From contig NZ_CP123990.1 of the NCBI RefSeq assembly GCF_029919115.1, positions 3,622,501 through 3,686,500 of the forward strand: a stretch of DNA of 64,000 bases, written 5' to 3'. The translations under genes and the position numbers were made by a program. The notes beneath the pieces were generated by a model. The model had not been told where the DNA came from and searched no databases. It worked only from the letters and a program-made list of their open reading frames with translations. This stretch comes from Variovorax paradoxus. GTDB lineage: Bacteria > Pseudomonadota > Gammaproteobacteria > Burkholderiales > Burkholderiaceae_C. Numbering within the stretch: position 1 is the stretch's first letter; each line of letters starts with the position of its first letter. Positions 30,115-42,078 of the stretch are shown piece by piece.

Positions 30115-31673
30115 CACCGGGCTTCCTCGAGCGCGGGCAACTGCCCCTGCTTCCAGCTTTGCAGCGACTTGCCGACCGCGTCGGTAAGTGTCGCCAGAGG
30201 CATGTTCGAAGAAGCGTCCAGCACCGGTTCCATGCCCAGCGTGGCCTGCAGCCGCGATGCAGCCGCCTGCGCGTTCGACAGCGCCTGGTAGCGGCGCAAC
30301 TGGGACAGCACGGCAGTGCTTTGCTGCGAGATGCGGTCCAGTGCGGACTGCTTCTGCGCGTCGGCCTGGTTGGCAACATGCTGCGCAATGCGGCCGTCGA
30401 CCTGCGCGATGCTGTCGGAGCGCTCGTACTGGCGCGCGGTATTGGCGTATTGCAGGCGTGCAATGTGCAGTTGCGTGAGCACGGCCATCTGCATCGCCAT
30501 GCGGCGCTGGTCGGCCAGCGCAACGCCGTTGTCGGCCAGGCGCATCTGCGCGGGCGCCGCAAGCAGGCCCAGCAGGTTGAACGAAATCTGTGCACCCACC
30601 TCGTTCCAGTTCTGATGAATCAGGAAGTCGTCGTTGCTGTGCTTGAAGCCGTAGTTGAACGAAAGGCCCGGAAACAGCTTGAGCAGTGCGCGCCGAGTTT
30701 CCTGCTGGGCTATGCGTGCGTTGTACATGCCTTCGCGCAGGTCGGGGTTGCGCAGCAGCGCAACCTCTTCCATCTTGTCGAGTGGCTGCTGCAGCCAAAC
30801 GGTGTTCACGTCGCTCGCCGGCTCGGCCACGGTATAGGGCGTGGTCAGGGGCAGGGCGGTCAGGGTTGCCAGTTCGACGCGTGCCGTCGACAGTTCCTGG
30901 TCGATGGTTTCGAGCAACCGCAGGTTTTCAAGCAGTTGGCGCTGGTAGCGCAGCGGCTCCAGCGGCGAGCGGATGCGGTCGTCTTCGGCCTTGCGTGCGT
31001 CCTTGAGCGCCAGCTCCGAATCCGCAATGGTCTTGCGCAGCAGCGGCATGAGCTTTTGCGCTGCGACCACGCGCCAATAGGCAGTGCGCACGTCCAGGAT
31101 CAGGTTGTGCAGCGCCTTGCGGCGGCGCTCGCCGGCAATCAGCACCCGGTCGGCGTTCTGGCGGGCGGCATAGTAGCTCTGCCCAAAGTCGAGCAGGCTC
31201 CATGACAGGCCGATTTCGCTCGTGGCCACCTGGCGGCTGGAAGAAATGTACGGATTGGCCAGTGACGGCAGGCCGGTAACGGAATCGACGCTGCGGGTAA
31301 TCAGGTCGTTGTTCCGCTCCCGGTAGCCGGCCGCCGCGATCAGCTTGGGCAGCATGTCGAACTTGCCGACCTCGAATGTGCCCATTGCAACGGCCTCTTC
31401 CATGGCGCGGTAGCGGCGGTCTGCGTTGTACTTGATGGCGCGCGCAATCGCGCCGTCCAGTGTCAGGGGGCCTGCGAGCGGCTCGACATCGCGCTCCAGC
31501 GCGGCCTTGTCCTGCTGCACCGTGGCGCGGATCTCGGGTGTCGAAAGCTGGGCGGTTTCAACGCTGAACGACGCGCAGCCACTCAGGCCCAGCACCGCAG
31601 TGACGCTGAGCGCGGCCGACCTGGCAGCTGCGGAACGAAGGAGGGGAAATCGAAGTTTCCGATGATGGTGCAT
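30114..31673 (-). CDS. TolC-type outer membrane efflux lipoprotein
   Basis: This 519-residue outer membrane factor has a lipobox (LGLSGC, Cys33) and two OEP repeats rich in coiled-coil helices (LTLDGAIARAIKYNADRRYRA at the first; DKMEEVALLRNPDLREGMYNARIAQQE at the second). It would form the exit duct for the operon's export system. It is the first gene; the second HlyD gene, the giant protein and the M50 fusion follow on the same strand with overlaps or short gaps. Confidence 0.9.
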   Translation of the reverse strand: MHHHRKLRFPLLRSAAARSAALSVTAVLGLSGCASFSVETAQLSTPEIRATVQQDKAALERDVEPLAGPLTLDGAIARAIKYNADRRYRAMEEAVAMGTFEVGKFDMLPKLIAAAGYRERNNDLITRSVDSVTGLPSLANPYISSSRQVATSEIGLSWSLLDFGQSYYAARQNADRVLIAGERRRKALHNLILDVRTAYWRVVAAQKLMPLLRKTIADSELALKDARKAEDDRIRSPLEPLRYQRQLLENLRLLETIDQELSTARVELATLTALPLTTPYTVAEPASDVNTVWLQQPLDKMEEVALLRNPDLREGMYNARIAQQETRRALLKLFPGLSFNYGFKHSNDDFLIHQNWNEVGAQISFNLLGLLAAPAQMRLADNGVALADQRRMAMQMAVLTQLHIARLQYANTARQYERSDSIAQVDGRIAQHVANQADAQKQSALDRISQQSTAVLSQLRRYQALSNAQAAASRLQATLGMEPVLDASSNMPLATLTDAVGKSLQSWKQGQLPALEEAR

Positions 31674-31827
31674 TGGCTGGGCTTTCGGCTCTTTTGGAAT
31701 CGCGCTGGACCACGCCGCAGCTCACGGAATCGTTGGGTCTGGCGATGCGCCGGGGGCACCCCAGAGCTAGTGAATTCAGCAGAACCAGGCAAAAACCAAT
31801 TCGAGCGAGGCAATCCTCGACGCAGCG

Positions 31828-31859
31828 AAAGGCGCCCGCGGCAATTCGTCGGGCGCTTT
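31828..31859 (-). terminator. Candidate terminator of the MFS gene
   Basis: A stem of CGGGCGC type (31831-31838 with 31850-31857), flanked by AAA and TTT, lies 49 nt past the MFS stop and upstream of the TolC-type gene. The T tail is short. Confidence 0.5.
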
Positions 31860-31908
31860 GTTTCTGAGTGTAATTTTGTTAACGACAACTACACAAGCTG
31901 CTTTTCGC

Positions 31909-33138
31909 TCATTTCGGCGTTTTTGCGCCCCGCGAGAGCCGCACGCCCAGCCCCGCGGCGGCCGTGCCGGTCGCCAGCCAGGTCACACCCGCCCAGCCCC
32001 ATTGCGCGAGGGCAAGTGCGCCCAGCGCCGAGCCGGCCGCCATGCCGATGAACATGCTGGTGAACAGCACCGCATTGAGCCGGCTGCGTGCACCGGGCTC
32101 GATGCCATAGACGATGGTCTGGTGCGCGATCAGCGCCGCCTGCATGCCCAGGTCGAAGCCGATTGCCGCGAGCGCCAGCAGCCAGAGCTGCGCATGCGCC
32201 GGCAGCAGCGGCGCGAATCCCATGGCCGCGAACGACACCACCACCAGCCCTGCGCCGAGCCGCGTCACCAGTTCCGGCCCGCGACGGTCTGCCAGCCGTC
32301 CGGCCAGCGGCGCCGCCAGAGCGCCAGCGGCGCCAGCCAGGCCGAACGCACCCGCTGCGGCGCTGCCCAGGTGGAACGGCTCGCCGTGCAGCATGACCGC
32401 CAGCGTGGACCAGAAGGCGCTGAAGCCCACCGCCAGCAGTGCCTGTGCCAGCGCAGCGCGGCGCAGAGCCCCGTGGCGCGACCACAGCGTGCCCAGCGAT
32501 CCGAGCAGCGCGCCATAGGCCAGGTGCGTGGTGGGCCTGAAGCGCGGCAGGCCGCGCCAGGCGGCCGCGCCGATGAGCGCGATGCTGGCGGCCGCAGCAA
32601 TGAACATCGCGCGCCAGCCGAAGTGCTCGGCCACGAAGCCGCTCACCACGCGCGACAGCAAGATGCCGAGCAGCAGCCCCGTCATCACCGTGCCCACGGT
32701 CTTCCCGCGCGACGCTTCGGGCGCCAGCGTGGCGGCGGCGGGCACGATGTCCTGCGCCATCGTGGCCGCAAGGCCGATGGCCAGGCTGGCCGCCAGCAGC
32801 ATGCCGATCGACGGTGCGGCCCCGGCCACCAGCAGCGCGGCGCACAGCGCGGCCGCCTTGGCCAGCACGATGCGGCGGCGGTCGTAGCGGTCGCCCAGCG
32901 GCGCCAGCAGCAGGATGCCCAGCGCGTAGCCAAGCTGCGTGAGCGTGGGAATGAACCCGACCGACCGCGCGGAGGCGCCGATGTCCGCCCCCAGCACGCC
33001 GAGCATCGGCTGGGCGTAGTAGAGAGAGGCCACGGACAGTCCGGCGCCCGTGGCGAGCAGCAGCACCAGCGAGGCCGGCAGGTCGCGTGTCGCCGTTGCA
33101 GCAGCATCCGATGCATGCGTTTGTTGAATGGAAGACAT
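31909..33138 (-). CDS. MFS transporter
   Basis: This 409-residue protein has twelve predicted membrane segments and the MFS motif between segments 2 and 3 (LAPLGDRYDRRRIVLAK), repeated in the second half as AGRLADRRGPELV. It resembles drug and sugar efflux carriers of the DHA1 type; the substrate is unknown. The start MSSIQQTHA is preceded by AAGGG; a longer frame upstream runs through the promoter region and is rejected. It is divergent from a LysR gene, 111 bp apart. Confidence 0.9.
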   Translation of the reverse strand: MSSIQQTHASDAAATATRDLPASLVLLLATGAGLSVASLYYAQPMLGVLGADIGASARSVGFIPTLTQLGYALGILLLAPLGDRYDRRRIVLAKAAALCAALLVAGAAPSIGMLLAASLAIGLAATMAQDIVPAAATLAPEASRGKTVGTVMTGLLLGILLSRVVSGFVAEHFGWRAMFIAAAASIALIGAAAWRGLPRFRPTTHLAYGALLGSLGTLWSRHGALRRAALAQALLAVGFSAFWSTLAVMLHGEPFHLGSAAAGAFGLAGAAGALAAPLAGRLADRRGPELVTRLGAGLVVVSFAAMGFAPLLPAHAQLWLLALAAIGFDLGMQAALIAHQTIVYGIEPGARSRLNAVLFTSMFIGMAAGSALGALALAQWGWAGVTWLATGTAAAGLGVRLSRGAKTPK

Positions 33139-33144
33139 GGCGTT

Positions 33145-33190
33145 AACCCTTGAATATCGAGCGAGGGTTGAAATGTGCGCCTCTGAGGCG
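33145..33190. promoter_or_regulatory. Candidate operator region between the MFS and LysR genes
   Basis: Two inverted repeats lie in the divergent gap: AACCCT (33145-33150) with AGGGTT (33164-33169), and CGCCTC (33178-33183) with GAGGCG (33185-33190). LysR regulators usually bind such dyads in the gap they share with a divergent target. Confidence 0.35.
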
Positions 33191-33249
33191 TGACTTGGTA
33201 GCCCTGAAGATCGCACAATGTCTATACGTCACACGCATAAAGACAAGCC

Positions 33250-34191
33250 ATGTCGACCTCTTCCCCCGCAGCCGACCGCATCGAGCTGATGCAGACCTTC
33301 ATCCATATCGTCGAGGCCGGCAGTCTCTCGGCCGCCGCCCAGCAGATGGGCGCGACGCAGCCCACCGTCAGCCGCCGGCTGCAGGCCCTGGAGCGTTCGC
33401 TCGGTGTGCGGCTCCTGCGCCGGTCCACGCACGCCATGAAGCTCACGGAAGACGGTGAGCGCTGCTACGAGCGCGCCAGGGAACTGATCGCCGACTGGCA
33501 CGCCTTCGAGGCCGACCTTCGCGGCGTGGGCGACGAGCCCGAAGGCACGCTGCGGGTGGTGGCGCCGCATGCGCTGGGGCAGTTGCTGCTGGTCGGGCCC
33601 CTGGCCGACTACCTGCGCGCGTACCCGCGGGTGTCGGTTGAATGGCTGCTCAACGACCGGCGGCCGGACTTCATTGCCGAAGGCGTCGATTGCGCCATCC
33701 AGGTGGGCGAAGTGACGGACACCATGGCGGTGGCCATCAAGCTTTCGGAGGTGCCGCGCGTGGTGGTTGCCGCCCCCTCGGTGCTGGCCGGGCGCCAGCC
33801 GCCCACGCATGCATCGCAACTGGCCGAACTGCCGTGGATCGCGCTGCGCACGTTCTATCGCAACGAGGTGGTGCTCACCCACAGTCCGTCCGGCGAAGTT
33901 GCGCACGTGCCCATCCGGCCGCGCATGAGCACCGATAGCCTCTATGCGCTGCAAAGCGCGGCGCGCATGGGCTTGGGAGCCTGCATGGGCTCGGCCTGGC
34001 TCTTGAAAGACGACATCGCCACGGGGCGCATGGTGCAGCTTGTGCCGCAGTGGCACGTGGCGGCGCTGCCCGTTTACCTGATCTATCCGCATGCACGCTT
34101 CCAGCCGGCGCGGCTGCGCCGGTTCATCGAGATGATGCGGCTCGCGCTGGCCGACCCGACAGGTCGCGCCTGGGAAGCCGGCGCATCGTGA
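33250..34191 (+). CDS. LysR family transcriptional regulator
   Basis: This 313-residue protein has an N-terminal winged helix-turn-helix (FIHIVEAGSLSAAAQQMGAT.PTVSRRLQALE, residues 17-49) and a LysR substrate-binding domain. It probably controls the divergent MFS gene. It converges on the TetR gene, leaving 27 nt that hold a GC-rich hairpin without a T run. Confidence 0.92.
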   Translation: MSTSSPAADRIELMQTFIHIVEAGSLSAAAQQMGATQPTVSRRLQALERSLGVRLLRRSTHAMKLTEDGERCYERARELIADWHAFEADLRGVGDEPEGTLRVVAPHALGQLLLVGPLADYLRAYPRVSVEWLLNDRRPDFIAEGVDCAIQVGEVTDTMAVAIKLSEVPRVVVAAPSVLAGRQPPTHASQLAELPWIALRTFYRNEVVLTHSPSGEVAHVPIRPRMSTDSLYALQSAARMGLGACMGSAWLLKDDIATGRMVQLVPQWHVAALPVYLIYPHARFQPARLRRFIEMMRLALADPTGRAWEAGAS

Positions 34192-34218
34192 GCCGCGCCG
34201 TTGGCGGCGCAGCAAACG

Positions 34219-36118
<1,900 letters not shown>

Positions 36119-36124
36119 TTCCGC

Positions 36125-36946
36125 TCAGCGCGCGGCCCGGCGCTTGCGGTGCCGCGCGTATTCGAGGCTGCTCACGCACACCAGCAGCCACGCCAGGCCG
36201 GTCAGCAGGCCGGCCACCACGTCGCTTGCAAAGTGCACCTGCAGGAAGACGCGGCTGCACGCAATGGTGACGATGGCGGCTGCGGCCGCCATGGCTGCCG
36301 GCACATGCCAGCGCGCCGGCAACAGGCGCAGCGCCAAGTACATCAGCATGCCGTAGCTCACTATGGCGCCCGAGCTGTGCCCGCTCGGAAAGCTGAAGCT
36401 CGTTTCCAGTGCCAGCCCATGGTCGTGCAATGGCCGCGCCCGCGCAAAGATGCGCTTGAGCGCGGGGTTCAGCAGCACGATGCCGCCGAGCGCCATCACC
36501 CAGCCCAGCGCCAGCCCGCGGTGCGCCTTGCGCCACAATGCAACGGCCAGCACCACGCACACCGGCGCCAGCAGTTCGGCATCGCCCAGGTGGGTGAGCC
36601 AGCTGAAGGCAACCAGGGCAGCCCACGGCACATGCTCGCCGATGGCATCGGCCAACGCCTGGTCGGCCAGGCCGAGCAGGCGCCCGTCCCCCAGCTTCGA
36701 CGCGATGTAGGCCACCAGGCTTGCCGCCGCAAGAATCAACACAAAGCCCAGCGCCAACCCGCCCGCCACGCGCGGCTCGTCGGGCTCATCGCTTTCGGCA
36801 GAGGCCCTGGCGCGGCGCCGCTGCAGCAGCCGGCAAACGATGCCGGTGCCCAGCACCGATACCGCAAAGACACACACGAACCAGGCAAGGGCATGCTCGC
36901 CAACCTGGCGGGCGAGAAGAACGAGGGCAGGGGCTTCCGTGGGCAT
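36125..36946 (-). CDS. PAP2 superfamily phosphatase
   Basis: This 273-residue inner-membrane protein has the three PAP2 motifs: K164 to RP172 (KRIFARARP), PSGH (187-190) and SRVFLQVHFASD (Ser231, Arg232, His238). It would dephosphorylate a lipid phosphate such as phosphatidate or undecaprenyl pyrophosphate on the periplasmic side. Start MPTEAPALV lies 10 nt after the phosphoesterase stop. It is the third gene of a lipid-kinase / phosphoesterase / PAP2 operon. Confidence 0.88.
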   Translation of the reverse strand: MPTEAPALVLLARQVGEHALAWFVCVFAVSVLGTGIVCRLLQRRRARASAESDEPDEPRVAGGLALGFVLILAAASLVAYIASKLGDGRLLGLADQALADAIGEHVPWAALVAFSWLTHLGDAELLAPVCVVLAVALWRKAHRGLALGWVMALGGIVLLNPALKRIFARARPLHDHGLALETSFSFPSGHSSGAIVSYGMLMYLALRLLPARWHVPAAMAAAAAIVTIACSRVFLQVHFASDVVAGLLTGLAWLLVCVSSLEYARHRKRRAAR

Positions 36947-36956
36947 GCGGCGCACC

Positions 36957-37784
36957 CTAAGGGAGCTGCGCGCCGCTGGCAAGCCGAAGCCGCAATACTT
37001 TGCCGCACACAAAGGCCTTGTGTGCCGCCGAATGGTCCCACCGTTCCGCTTGGCAGATGCGGGTGCCACCGATGTTTTCCATGCGCAGCACGTTCACCGA
37101 ATTGGGATGCCCCGCCCGCACGCGCGACGACACGGCCGTGCCGGCCTGCACTGCCCATGTCGTGCGTGGGCAACCGGCGTACGCGTCGTGCAGCGAGCGC
37201 ACGAACGGCAGGTGGATGTGGCCGCCCAGGATCAGGTCGGCGCCGGCGGCGCACCAGCGCGCCACGGCCGTTTCGCGGCCGTGCAGCCGGTTGTGCATGT
37301 CTTCCTGCCGCGTGACCATCACCGGCTGGTGCGTCACCACCACGCGCAATTGCGAAGGCAATGCCGCAGCCAGCCGGGCTTCGACCCGCTCGACCTGCGC
37401 GGCGGAAACCTCGCCGTCCTCGTGCCGGTACCAGCGCGTGGTGTTCACTGCAACCACCAGCCATTCGGCGGATTCGAACTCCGGCTCCAGGTTGGTGCCG
37501 AAGGCTTCGGCGTACCTTTCATAAGGCGAGAAGAGGCGCGCCGGCAAATGAAAGAGCGGAATGTCATGGTTGCCGGGAATGGCCACCACCGCCGGCGGCG
37601 CGAGCCGGTCGACGAAGGCGCGGGCCGCCGCAAACTGCGCGCGCGTGGCCCGCTGGGTAATGTCTCCGGAGAGCACCACCACCTGCGGTGACAAGGAATG
37701 CGCAAGCCGCTCGAGCGCCTCCACCACCTCGGGCTGCTCGGTGCCGAAATGCGGGTCCGAAATCTGAAGCAGGCAACTGTTCAT
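36957..37784 (-). CDS. Calcineurin-like metallophosphoesterase
   Basis: This 275-residue protein has the dinuclear metal motifs D-x-H (Asp10, His12 in ISDPHFG), GD (Asp41), GNHD (71-74), VVTHQP and GGHIHLPF. It resembles the CpdA/Icc-type phosphodiesterases; cyclic nucleotide or lipid phosphate substrates are both possible. The start MNSCLLQIS overlaps the lipid kinase stop as ATGA (37781-37784). Confidence 0.88.
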   Translation of the reverse strand: MNSCLLQISDPHFGTEQPEVVEALERLAHSLSPQVVVLSGDITQRATRAQFAAARAFVDRLAPPAVVAIPGNHDIPLFHLPARLFSPYERYAEAFGTNLEPEFESAEWLVVAVNTTRWYRHEDGEVSAAQVERVEARLAAALPSQLRVVVTHQPVMVTRQEDMHNRLHGRETAVARWCAAGADLILGGHIHLPFVRSLHDAYAGCPRTTWAVQAGTAVSSRVRAGHPNSVNVLRMENIGGTRICQAERWDHSAAHKAFVCGKVLRLRLASGAQLP

Positions 37785-38746
37785 TGCTTGGCGGCCTCCA
37801 GTTCGGGGGCGGAATCCGGCCGCACCAGCCACAGCGGCTCGGGCGAGACACGAAACAGCAGCGGCATCTCGGTCCAGGCGATCTCGCCGTCGGTGGCCAC
37901 CTTCACCCGGCGGGGCGAATGCAGCCGGCCGGTCTTCACCGTCATCGACTCGAACGGAAAGCTCAGCACCTCGTCGGCGCTCCCAAGGCGGCCCAGCGCG
38001 CCGCGCACCAGCAGCCCGGGCATCGCCAGCACACCCGTCGGCTTCAGCACCACGGCCGCGAGCTGGCCGTTTTCGGGCGCGTCGGCATGCTCGATGCCTA
38101 CCTGCAGCAGCTGCAACGGGTTGTTGCCTACAAAAAGCGTTGGCGTCTTCACGTCGCGCTCCTGTCCGCGCCAGGCCATGCGCAGGTTCCAGAGCCGGTG
38201 GCCGCGCATCACCGTCAAAAGCCCGGCAAAAAAAGCGATCCAGCGACTCCGGCCATAGCGTGCCTTGTAGCTTTCGCGCTCTTCCAGCAGTTCGGCGTAC
38301 AGCCCCATGCTGGCATTGACCAGGAACACGCGGTCGTTCACCAGGCCGACCTGTGCCGGCTGGGGCTGCGCGGTCAGCAGCACCTGCAGCGCCTCGGCCG
38401 TATCGCCCGGAATGCCATGGGCTCGGCTGAAGTAGTTGAAGGTGCCCTGTGGCAGCACCCCAAAGGCCAGCCCGCTGCCGAGCGTGGCCTGCGCCACGGT
38501 GTTGATGGTGCCGTCGCCGCCCGCGGCCACCACCACGCCGCCGACAGCGCGGGCCCGCTCCACCGCCTCGCGCGCCAGCGCCTGCACCGTGGTGCGCTCA
38601 TCCACAAGAAAGATGCGGTGCTTGCGGCCGGCCGCGGCGCAGCCTTCCTCGATGACCCGGCGGGTTTCAGCGGTGTCCGCGTTGCCCGAGCCGGCGTTCA
38701 GAACGATGAACAGAGGGGAATTCGGACCGATTTGGGGCGGCAGCAT
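37781..38746 (-). CDS. Diacylglycerol kinase family lipid kinase
   Basis: This 321-residue protein has the DAGK catalytic signature GGDGTINTVAQ (GGDGT at 76-80), an N-terminal nucleotide-binding strand (FIVLNAGSGN) and the beta-sandwich C-terminal half of the YegS/DgkB group. It would phosphorylate diacylglycerol or a similar lipid. It is the first gene of the leftward operon, divergent from glyQ with 234 bp between the starts. Confidence 0.88.
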   Translation of the reverse strand: MLPPQIGPNSPLFIVLNAGSGNADTAETRRVIEEGCAAAGRKHRIFLVDERTTVQALAREAVERARAVGGVVVAAGGDGTINTVAQATLGSGLAFGVLPQGTFNYFSRAHGIPGDTAEALQVLLTAQPQPAQVGLVNDRVFLVNASMGLYAELLEERESYKARYGRSRWIAFFAGLLTVMRGHRLWNLRMAWRGQERDVKTPTLFVGNNPLQLLQVGIEHADAPENGQLAAVVLKPTGVLAMPGLLVRGALGRLGSADEVLSFPFESMTVKTGRLHSPRRVKVATDGEIAWTEMPLLFRVSPEPLWLVRPDSAPELEAAKQ

Positions 38747-38910
38747 GTCGGTGGAAGCAGGGGGAAAGGACGCCCGGCGGGTGAAAAAAGACCGGGAAAA
38801 GACCGATAAAAGGCGATTGCATGCAACCGGCCCGCCTTTGTCGCACGGCCCGGGGCGCCGCGCCGGCAGCCAGCATCCCGCCTTGATGTGGGAGAGTTGC
38901 CCTCCGACCG

Positions 38911-38916
38911 TAAAAT
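38911..38916 (+). promoter_or_regulatory. Candidate -10 element of the glyQS operon
   Basis: TAAAAT lies 64 nt ahead of the glyQ start in the divergent gap. No -35 with standard spacing is clear. A GC-rich hairpin (CGCGGC / GCCGCG, near 38928-38943) follows in the leader. Confidence 0.3.
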
Positions 38917-38980
38917 CGTCCGCTTTCGCGGCGCATTGCCGCGCTACCGTCCAAATGTCCGGCCTGCGCCGGCCAGCTTC

Positions 38981-39886
<906 letters not shown>

Positions 39887-39889
39887 GCG

Positions 39890-42046
39890 ATGACGAGCGT
39901 GCAAAAGAATCTGTTGGTCGAACTCTTCGTTGAAGAGCTGCCCCCCAAGGCGTTGAAGAAACTCGGCGATGCTTTCGCCAATGGCCTGCGCGACCAGCTC
40001 GTGGCCCAGGGGCTCGCCGAGCCGAGCTCCGTGCTCACCGCCTACGCATCGCCGCGCCGGCTGGCTGCGCACCTCACCCACGTGGCCGAGCGCGCTGCCG
40101 ACAAGGCCGTGTCTCAAAAGCTCATGCCCGTGGCCGTGGGGCTCGATGCCTCGGGCCAGCCCACGCCTGCGCTGCTCAAGCGGCTGGCCGCCCTCGGCGC
40201 CGATGCCTCGGCCGTGCCCGGCCTGAAGCGCGCAATGGACGGCAAGGCCGAAGCGCTGTTCTACGAAAGCACCGCCAAGGGCGCCACGCTGGCCGAAGGG
40301 CTGCAGAAGGCGTTGGCTGAATCCATCGCCAAGCTGCCGATCCCCAAGGTGATGAGCTACCAGCTCGAAAGCGGCTGCGAGCTGCCCGGCTGGAGCAGCG
40401 TGAGCTTCGTGCGCCCGGCCCATGGCCTAGTCGCGCTGCATGGCGATGCTGTTGTGCCGGTCGAGGCGCTGGGACTGCATGCCGGCCGCGAAACGCACGG
40501 CCACCGCTTCGAGGCGGCGGGCGACCCGGTGGTGCTGCGCGATGCCAACAGCTACGCGCTGCAGATGCAGGACGACGGCGCGGTCATCGCGAGCTTTGAA
40601 GCCCGCCGCACCGAAATCGCGCGCCAGCTTGCGGCCGCGGCCGTGCGGGTCGGCGGCGGCACCGTGCCCATTCATGACGATGCGCTGCTCGATGAAGTCA
40701 CGGCGCTGGTCGAGCGCCCCAACGTGCTGGTCTGCAGCTTCGAGCGCGAGTTTCTCGAAGTGCCGCAAGAGTGCCTCATCCTTACGATGAAGGCCAACCA
40801 GAAATACTTTCCACTGCTCGACGCGGCGAACAAGCTCACCAACAAGTTTTTGGTGGTCAGCAACATCAGCCCCGAGGACGCGAGCGCGGTGGTTGGCGGC
40901 AACGAGCGCGTGGTGCGCCCGCGCCTGGCCGACGCCAAGTTCTTCTTCGACCAGGACCGCAAGAAATCGTTGGCCTCGCGGGTCGAATCGCTCGGCAAGG
41001 TGGTCTATCACAACAAGCTGGGCACGCAGGGCGAGCGCGTGCAGCGCGTGATGCGCATTGCGCGCGGCATTGCGGCGCAACTGGGGCAGCCAGGGCAACC
41101 CGCGGATGCCACGCTCACCGCGCACGCGGTGCAGGCGGCGCAGCTTGCCAAGGCCGACCTCGTGACCGACATGGTCGGCGAGTTTCCCGAGCTGCAAGGC
41201 ACCATGGGCCGCTACTACGCGCTGCACGACGGCCTGTCCGCCGAAGTGGCCGATGCCATCGAAGACCATTACAAGCCGCGCTTTGCCGGCGACGAACTGC
41301 CGCGCAACACCGTCGGCCTTGTCGTGGCGCTGGCCGACAAGCTCGAGACGCTGGTCGGCATGTTCGGTATCGGCAACCTGCCCACGGGCGACCGCGATCC
41401 GTTCGCGCTGCGCCGCCATGCGCTCGGCGTGATCCGCATGCTGATCGAGAAAGACCTGCCGCTGGGGCTCGATGCGCTGCTGCAGGACGCCGCCGCGCAG
41501 TTCAAGGACATCGACGGCTTCGACAGCGGCAAGGCCACGGTCGAGCTGCAGGACTTCATTCTCGACCGCCTGGCCGGCAGCCTGCGCGAGCAGGGCGCCA
41601 GTGCGCAAGAAGTCGACGCCGTGCTGGCGCCGCGACCGCAGCGCCTGGGCGAAGTGCCCAAGCTGCTGGCCGCAGTGCGCGCTTTTGCCGCGCTGCCCGC
41701 CGCCGCCGCGCTGGCCGCGGCCAACAAGCGAATCGGCAATATCCTCAAGAAGGCGCCCGAGGCCGACGCCCACGTGAGCGAGCTGCTCCTGCAAGAGCCC
41801 GCCGAGAAGGCGCTGCATGCCGCCATGGCCGAAGTCGTGCCCGCCGCCAATGCGCAATTCGATGCGGGCGACTACACCGCGTCGCTGCAGACCCTGGCTG
41901 CGCTGCGCGAGCCGGTCGATGCCTTCTTCGACGGCGTGATGGTCAATGCCGAGCAGGCCGACCTTCGGCTCAACCGGCTGGGCCTGCTGATGTCGTTGCA
42001 CGTCGCGATGAACCGCGTGGCGCAACTCGAACGGCTAGCGGTCTGA
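39890..42046 (+). CDS. glyS: Glycyl-tRNA synthetase beta chain
   Basis: This 718-residue beta subunit starts with LLVELFVEELPPKALKKL. Family blocks include MKANQKYFPLLD, NERVVRPRLADAKFFFDQD and the anticodon-binding C-terminal helices (VNAEQADLRLNRLGLL). It charges tRNA-Gly with glycine together with GlyQ and is co-transcribed with it. Confidence 0.98.
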   Translation: MTSVQKNLLVELFVEELPPKALKKLGDAFANGLRDQLVAQGLAEPSSVLTAYASPRRLAAHLTHVAERAADKAVSQKLMPVAVGLDASGQPTPALLKRLAALGADASAVPGLKRAMDGKAEALFYESTAKGATLAEGLQKALAESIAKLPIPKVMSYQLESGCELPGWSSVSFVRPAHGLVALHGDAVVPVEALGLHAGRETHGHRFEAAGDPVVLRDANSYALQMQDDGAVIASFEARRTEIARQLAAAAVRVGGGTVPIHDDALLDEVTALVERPNVLVCSFEREFLEVPQECLILTMKANQKYFPLLDAANKLTNKFLVVSNISPEDASAVVGGNERVVRPRLADAKFFFDQDRKKSLASRVESLGKVVYHNKLGTQGERVQRVMRIARGIAAQLGQPGQPADATLTAHAVQAAQLAKADLVTDMVGEFPELQGTMGRYYALHDGLSAEVADAIEDHYKPRFAGDELPRNTVGLVVALADKLETLVGMFGIGNLPTGDRDPFALRRHALGVIRMLIEKDLPLGLDALLQDAAAQFKDIDGFDSGKATVELQDFILDRLAGSLREQGASAQEVDAVLAPRPQRLGEVPKLLAAVRAFAALPAAAALAAANKRIGNILKKAPEADAHVSELLLQEPAEKALHAAMAEVVPAANAQFDAGDYTASLQTLAALREPVDAFFDGVMVNAEQADLRLNRLGLLMSLHVAMNRVAQLERLAV

Positions 42047-42078
42047 AGCGAAGCAGCACGGGCTTTTTTGCCAACGCC

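Noticed and set aside
34195..34210. GC hairpin between the LysR and TetR stops as a terminator
   Set aside because: The 6-bp stem has no T run on either strand; it is too weak to call.
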